Shown here in pieces: positions 61,275-64,000 of a DNA stretch of 64,000 bases. Source of the stretch: Pseudomonas sp. TNT3 (GTDB taxonomy: Bacteria; Pseudomonadota; Gammaproteobacteria; Pseudomonadales; Pseudomonadaceae). The DNA lies in contig NZ_WFGV02000001.1 of assembly GCF_010095445.2 (NCBI RefSeq), positions 1-64,000 on the forward strand, read 5' to 3'. The notes under the pieces were generated by a model. It did no database searches and was not told where the DNA came from. It was given only the letters and a program-made list of their open reading frames with translations. The position numbers and the translations under genes are program-made. Each line of letters begins with the position of its first letter. Position 1 is the first letter of the stretch.

Positions 61275-61826
61275 TCAGGGTTGCGAAGCCAGGGCTTTCT
61301 CCACCGCAGCAATAAATTCCGGATCATCGGGCTTGGTCAGGCTGGAGAAATTGGCGATCACCTTGCCCTGGCGATCGACCACATACTTGTAGAAATTCCA
61401 CTTCGGGGCGCTGGTCTGTTCGGCGAGCACCTTGAACAGATGAGTCGCATCGGCGCCACGGACGTTCTGCGGTTCGGTCATGGTGAACGTCACGCCGTAG
61501 TTCACGTAGCAGACCTTGGCGGTCTCGGCACCGTCCTTGGACTCTTGCTTGAAGTCATTGGAAGGAACGCCGATTACCTCCAGGCCTTGCGCCTTGTAAC
61601 GCTGATTCAACGCCTCAAGGCTTTTGAATTGCGGGGCGAACCCACAGAAGCTTGCGGTATTGACCACCACCAAAGGCTTGCCGGCAAAGCGCTGGCACAG
61701 GTCGATTGATTCCTTGGCACGCAGTTTCGGCAACGAACCTTGCAACAGTTCCGGACATTCCGCCGCTTGGGCCACACCACAAAACGCAACCAATAACGCG
61801 GGAACTGCAAGCCAGCGCATCTGCAT
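61275..61826 (-). CDS. Periplasmic glutathione-peroxidase-like protein
   Basis: A 183-residue GPx-fold protein with a signal peptide ([21 protein letters not shown]), so probably periplasmic. The peroxidatic Cys is in [12 protein letters not shown], and the Trp-Asn pair is in [11 protein letters not shown]. The usual FPCNQF motif is replaced by GVPSNDF, so both the catalytic Gln and the second Cys are missing. It may be a peroxidase using an alternative mechanism or reductant. It lies downstream of the 40-residue membrane protein in the same direction. Confidence 0.85.
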   Translation of the reverse strand: MQMRWLAVPALLVAFCGVAQAAECPELLQGSLPKLRAKESIDLCQRFAGKPLVVVNTASFCGFAPQFKSLEALNQRYKAQGLEVIGVPSNDFKQESKDGAETAKVCYVNYGVTFTMTEPQNVRGADATHLFKVLAEQTSAPKWNFYKYVVDRQGKVIANFSSLTKPDDPEFIAAVEKALASQP

Positions 61827-61881
61827 AACCGTGCATCCTTGAGAAGATCGTCAGGACGAAGTTACTCGTCCTGACGCCCTG

Positions 61882-62004
61882 CTAGCAAGCGCCCATGCCC
61901 AACTGCATCAGCGCCAGCCCACTCTGATGCCAACCCCACCACACCAGTGCCAGCAGCAACGCGCCAGCGCCCACCAGGAGTATGCATGGCCAGAGCCTGT
62001 TCAT
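61882..62004 (-). CDS. 40-residue membrane protein coupled to the MFS gene
   Basis: An unnoticed short frame: MNRLWPCILLVGAGALLLAL, then VWWGWHQSGLALMQLGMGAC. It has one membrane segment (residues 7-24) and a short amphipathic tail ending in Cys. Its ATG overlaps the MFS stop codon (ATGA), the standard sign of coupled translation, and the frame is intact to TAG at 61882. Being so short, it is supported by the overlap and hydrophobicity only; function unknown. Confidence 0.65.
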   Translation of the reverse strand: MNRLWPCILLVGAGALLLALVWWGWHQSGLALMQLGMGAC

Positions 62005-63209
62005 AGCGCACTCAGTTGGGTTTGCAGGCGCGCCACCGGCTGCTCACGTACGGGCCAATTCAGCGCTGCAGCCAACAGGCTCAAGAGAATCGCTACCTGC
62101 CAGATCAAGTCATAGCTCCCGGTCCGGTCATACACCACCCCGCCCAACCAGCCTCCGAGGAAGGAGCCCAACTGGTGAAAGAGGAAAACAATCCCTCCGA
62201 GCATGGACAGGTTTCGCACACCAAACAAGGTGGCCACGGTGCCGTTGGTCAACGGAACGGTCGACAGCCACAGGAACCCCATCGCCATGCCAAACAAGTA
62301 CGCGGACGTCGTGGTCACCGGCGCCCACAGGAACAGCCCGATCACCACGGCCCGTAACAGGTACAAACCGGTCAGCAAACGGGGTTTGGACATCCGTCCA
62401 CCCAGCCATCCGGCAGTGTAGGTACCGAAAATATTGAACAGCCCGATGAGCGCCAACACCGTAGTGCCGACGGTGGCAGGCAGGTGCTGGTCCACGAGAT
62501 ACGCCGGCAGGTGCACGCCGATGAACACGACCTGGAAACCACAGACAAAAAAGCCAAACGCCAATAGCCAGAAACCGGAATGGGAACAGGCCTCGCGGAG
62601 CGCTTCAGCGAGGCTTTGCTCATGACCCAACGTCGGCAGCGGTTTGTCCTTGAGCATGCTCACCAGCGGCACGATCAGCGCCACCAGCAGCCCCAGCACC
62701 AACAATGCCGCGGACCAGCCAAGCCAGCCGATCAATCCCAGGGTACCCGGCAACATGGCGAACTGACCGAAGGAGCCGGCAGCACTGGCGATGCCCATGC
62801 CCATACTGCGCTTCTCTGGTGGCACCGCGCGCCCGACCACGCCGAGAATCACCGAGAACGACGTGCCCGAGAGACCGATACCAATCAGTAACCCGGCACT
62901 CAGGGACAAGGTCACTGCCGAGTCGGACAGCCCCATGCACACCAGACCCACCGCGTACAAAATGCCGCCGATGAGCACCACCTTCGCCGCACCAAACCGA
63001 TCAGCCAGGGCGCCGGTGAAAGGCTGCGCGAGCCCCCAGATCAAATTCTGCAAGGCAATGGCGAAGGCGAACGTTTCACGCCCCCAGCCGAACTCGGCAC
63101 TCATCGGCGCGAGAAACAGCCCGAAGCCGTGCCGCACGCCCAGCGATAACGCCAGGATCAGCGCACTCCCCAACAGAACCCAACCACACGTACGCCACAT
63201 CGATGTCAT
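62001..63209 (-). CDS. MFS transporter
   Basis: A 402-residue, 12-segment major facilitator of the monocarboxylate/oxalate-like type: VRHGFGLFLAPMSAEFGWGRETFAFAIALQNLIWGLAQPFTGALADRFGA carries motif A (GALADRFGAAKV), and PGTLGLIGWLGWSAALLVLG follows the centre. The ATG at 63209 was chosen; the longer frame runs over the palindrome. It follows a MarR-type gene by 52 bp containing a perfect 16-bp palindrome, so it is probably under MarR control. Substrate unknown. Confidence 0.87.
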   Translation of the reverse strand: MTSMWRTCGWVLLGSALILALSLGVRHGFGLFLAPMSAEFGWGRETFAFAIALQNLIWGLAQPFTGALADRFGAAKVVLIGGILYAVGLVCMGLSDSAVTLSLSAGLLIGIGLSGTSFSVILGVVGRAVPPEKRSMGMGIASAAGSFGQFAMLPGTLGLIGWLGWSAALLVLGLLVALIVPLVSMLKDKPLPTLGHEQSLAEALREACSHSGFWLLAFGFFVCGFQVVFIGVHLPAYLVDQHLPATVGTTVLALIGLFNIFGTYTAGWLGGRMSKPRLLTGLYLLRAVVIGLFLWAPVTTTSAYLFGMAMGFLWLSTVPLTNGTVATLFGVRNLSMLGGIVFLFHQLGSFLGGWLGGVVYDRTGSYDLIWQVAILLSLLAAALNWPVREQPVARLQTQLSAL

Positions 63210-63224
63210 TCTTGTTCTCCGGTC

Positions 63225-63240
63225 GCGGGTATATACCCGC
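63225..63240. promoter_or_regulatory. Perfect 16-bp palindrome before the MFS gene (MarR operator candidate)
   Basis: GCGGGTATATACCCGC is its own reverse complement. It lies 16 bp upstream of the MFS start, between the MarR and MFS genes. A second copy with one change lies directly before the MarR start. Confidence 0.75.
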
Positions 63241-63261
63241 TTAAGACTGAACAAACTGGCC

Positions 63262-63666
63262 TCAAGCCAGTTCATCCAGCAATTTCAGCAAGACTTCACG
63301 CTTCTCGGCGCCCAGACGATCAACCAGTCGCTGCTGTGCCGCTTCCCAGGCCGGAAGGGCCGCTGCGAGGCGCTCAGCCCCGGCATCGGTGAGCCTGACG
63401 ATGCGATTGCGCATGTCCTCGCCCTCAACCAGCATCACCAGGCCTTCCCCCTCGAGCACCCGAAGGTTGCGCCCCAACGTGCTGCGATCAAGGCCCATGG
63501 CTTCAGCCAAAGTGGAAATACTCGGCTGATCGAGGCGCTGCAGATTGCACAGAAGAGAATACTGGGCGACGTTGATCCCGAAGCCATCGAGAGCGCCGTC
63601 GTAATGCCTGCTGACGCCACGAGCGGCGCGACGCAGGTTGATACATAAACATTGGGAGTCGAGCAT
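63262..63666 (-). CDS. MarR-family transcriptional regulator
   Basis: A 134-residue winged-helix regulator: N-terminal dimer helix (CLCINLRRAARGVSRHYD), HTH SISTLAEAMGLDRSTLGRNLRVLEGEGLV and wing VEGEDMRNRIVRLTDAG. Two Cys near the N terminus (SQCLCIN) could make it redox-sensitive, though this is inference. It very likely represses itself and the following MFS gene by binding the GCGGGTATATACCCGC-type sites. Confidence 0.9.
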   Translation of the reverse strand: MLDSQCLCINLRRAARGVSRHYDGALDGFGINVAQYSLLCNLQRLDQPSISTLAEAMGLDRSTLGRNLRVLEGEGLVMLVEGEDMRNRIVRLTDAGAERLAAALPAWEAAQQRLVDRLGAEKREVLLKLLDELA

Positions 63667-63669
63667 GAT

Positions 63670-63685
63670 GCGTGTATATACCCGC
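63670..63685. promoter_or_regulatory. Second MarR-site copy, just before the MarR start
   Basis: GCGTGTATATACCCGC differs from the perfect palindrome at 63225-63240 in one base. It begins 4 bp upstream of the MarR ATG, where binding would block the gene's own expression. Confidence 0.72.
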
Positions 63686-63710
63686 GAGTCAGTTAAATCA
63701 AGTTACACAT

Positions 63711-63738
63711 GAGGTTGGGATAGAAAGACCCCAACCTC
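63711..63738. repeat. Inverted repeat between cobS and the MarR gene
   Basis: GAGGTTGGG (63711-63719) and CCCAACCTC (63730-63738) are perfect 9-bp arms around a 10-base loop. It lies about 40 bp after the cobS stop codon. There is no T run after it on the minus strand, so it is at most a weak terminator. Confidence 0.5.
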
Positions 63739-63780
63739 GTTTCACCCGACAGTGCCTACAAAACGGCCAGCACGTCAGTC

Positions 63781-64000
63781 TCAGATCAACACGATGCCGA
63801 CCAACACTGCAACCTCAAGCAGCTCCAGCATCGCTCCCGCCGTATCCCCCGTCGCCCCACCCAATCGCCGCAACATCACCTGTCGCAGCCAGACAAACAC
63901 CAGCGCAGCCAGCACCACCGCAACAACGCCACTCAAACCCGCAATCAGTACGCAGGCCAACGCACTGAGCGCCAGCACACGCTTACCGGCCAACCCGGGC
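63781..64000 (-). CDS. cobS: Adenosylcobinamide-GDP ribazoletransferase CobS, C-terminal part
   Basis: The last 72 residues of a membrane protein run off the right edge of the window. The conserved C-terminal motif RRLGGATGDTAGAMLELLE and the flanking hydrophobic segments identify CobS, which joins adenosylcobinamide-GDP and alpha-ribazole in vitamin B12 synthesis. The N-terminal two thirds are outside the window. Confidence 0.88.
   Translation of the reverse strand, partial: PGLAGKRVLALSALACVLIAGLSGVVAVVLAALVFVWLRQVMLRRLGGATGDTAGAMLELLEVAVLVGIVLI

Noticed and set aside
63991..63993. TTG as possible start of the cobS frame
   Set aside because: CobS is normally about 240 residues and the frame is open to the window edge, so this is only a cut gene.

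Overview
The window is a contiguous piece of a fluorescent-group Pseudomonas chromosome. The evidence is threefold: a gene order known from P. aeruginosa (ihfB, rpsA, cmk, tyrA-aroA, hisC, pheA, serC, gyrA, mtnA, mtaD, ubiG, mupP, yciK); the Pseudomonas-type fused prephenate dehydrogenase/EPSP synthase; and repeated extragenic palindromes of the type TGTGGGAGC...GCTCGCGATG scattered between genes. I see no insertion sequence, prophage, CRISPR array, rRNA or tRNA.

Layout. 1-5.5 kb: the leftward kdpFABC-D potassium transport operon, with kdpD cut by the window edge and a palindromic repeat pair inserted between kdpB and kdpC. 5.8-11.3 kb: an ethanolamine permease with a sigma-54-like promoter, a small membrane protein, a DUF1989 protein, a TetR regulator, a beta-ketoacyl-ACP synthase and a short-chain dehydrogenase. 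11.5-28.0 kb: the O-specific antigen locus at its classical Pseudomonas position, bounded by wzz and ihfB on one side and wbpM and a ComEA-like gene on the other. Its genes, nearly all overlapping by 1-8 bp, make dTDP-rhamnose (rmlBDAC) and a dTDP-3-acetamido-3,6-dideoxyhexose (fdtA/C/B). They also encode a Wzx flippase, three glycosyltransferases, an EpsG-type Wzy polymerase, an epimerase/reductase, the initiating transferase WbpL and WbpM. Two residues of the ketoisomerase point to Fuc3NAc rather than Qui3NAc.

28-46 kb is housekeeping. Leftward genes are lapA, ihfB, a lipoprotein, rpsA, cmk, tyrA-aroA, hisC, pheA, serC, gyrA and mtnA. Rightward genes are mtaD, ubiG, mupP, yciK and a diguanylate cyclase. 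mtnA and mtaD diverge and belong to the same methylthioadenosine salvage route. ubiG and mupP serve ubiquinone synthesis and peptidoglycan recycling.

46-64 kb is more varied: an LplT/PlsC-like fusion, a SLAC1/TehA-type channel, an MFS pump divergent from a TetR regulator with a clear 31-bp operator-like dyad, and a very large sodium/solute-symporter-like hybrid histidine kinase. Then come rmuC, a Sel1-repeat protein, a 1-kb stretch holding a terminator-like nested hairpin, a DUF3509-like protein, a hypothetical protein, a FadL-family porin, a periplasmic glutathione-peroxidase-like protein lacking the usual Gln, a 40-residue membrane protein coupled to an MFS gene, and a MarR regulator with two copies of a 16-bp palindrome. 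The 3' part of cobS closes the window.

I found no clearly new multi-gene system. The most useful leads are the sugar prediction for the O antigen, the MarR palindromes, the leader/sRNA candidate near 58.4-58.7 kb, the coupled micro-protein near 62 kb and the REP pair inside kdp.
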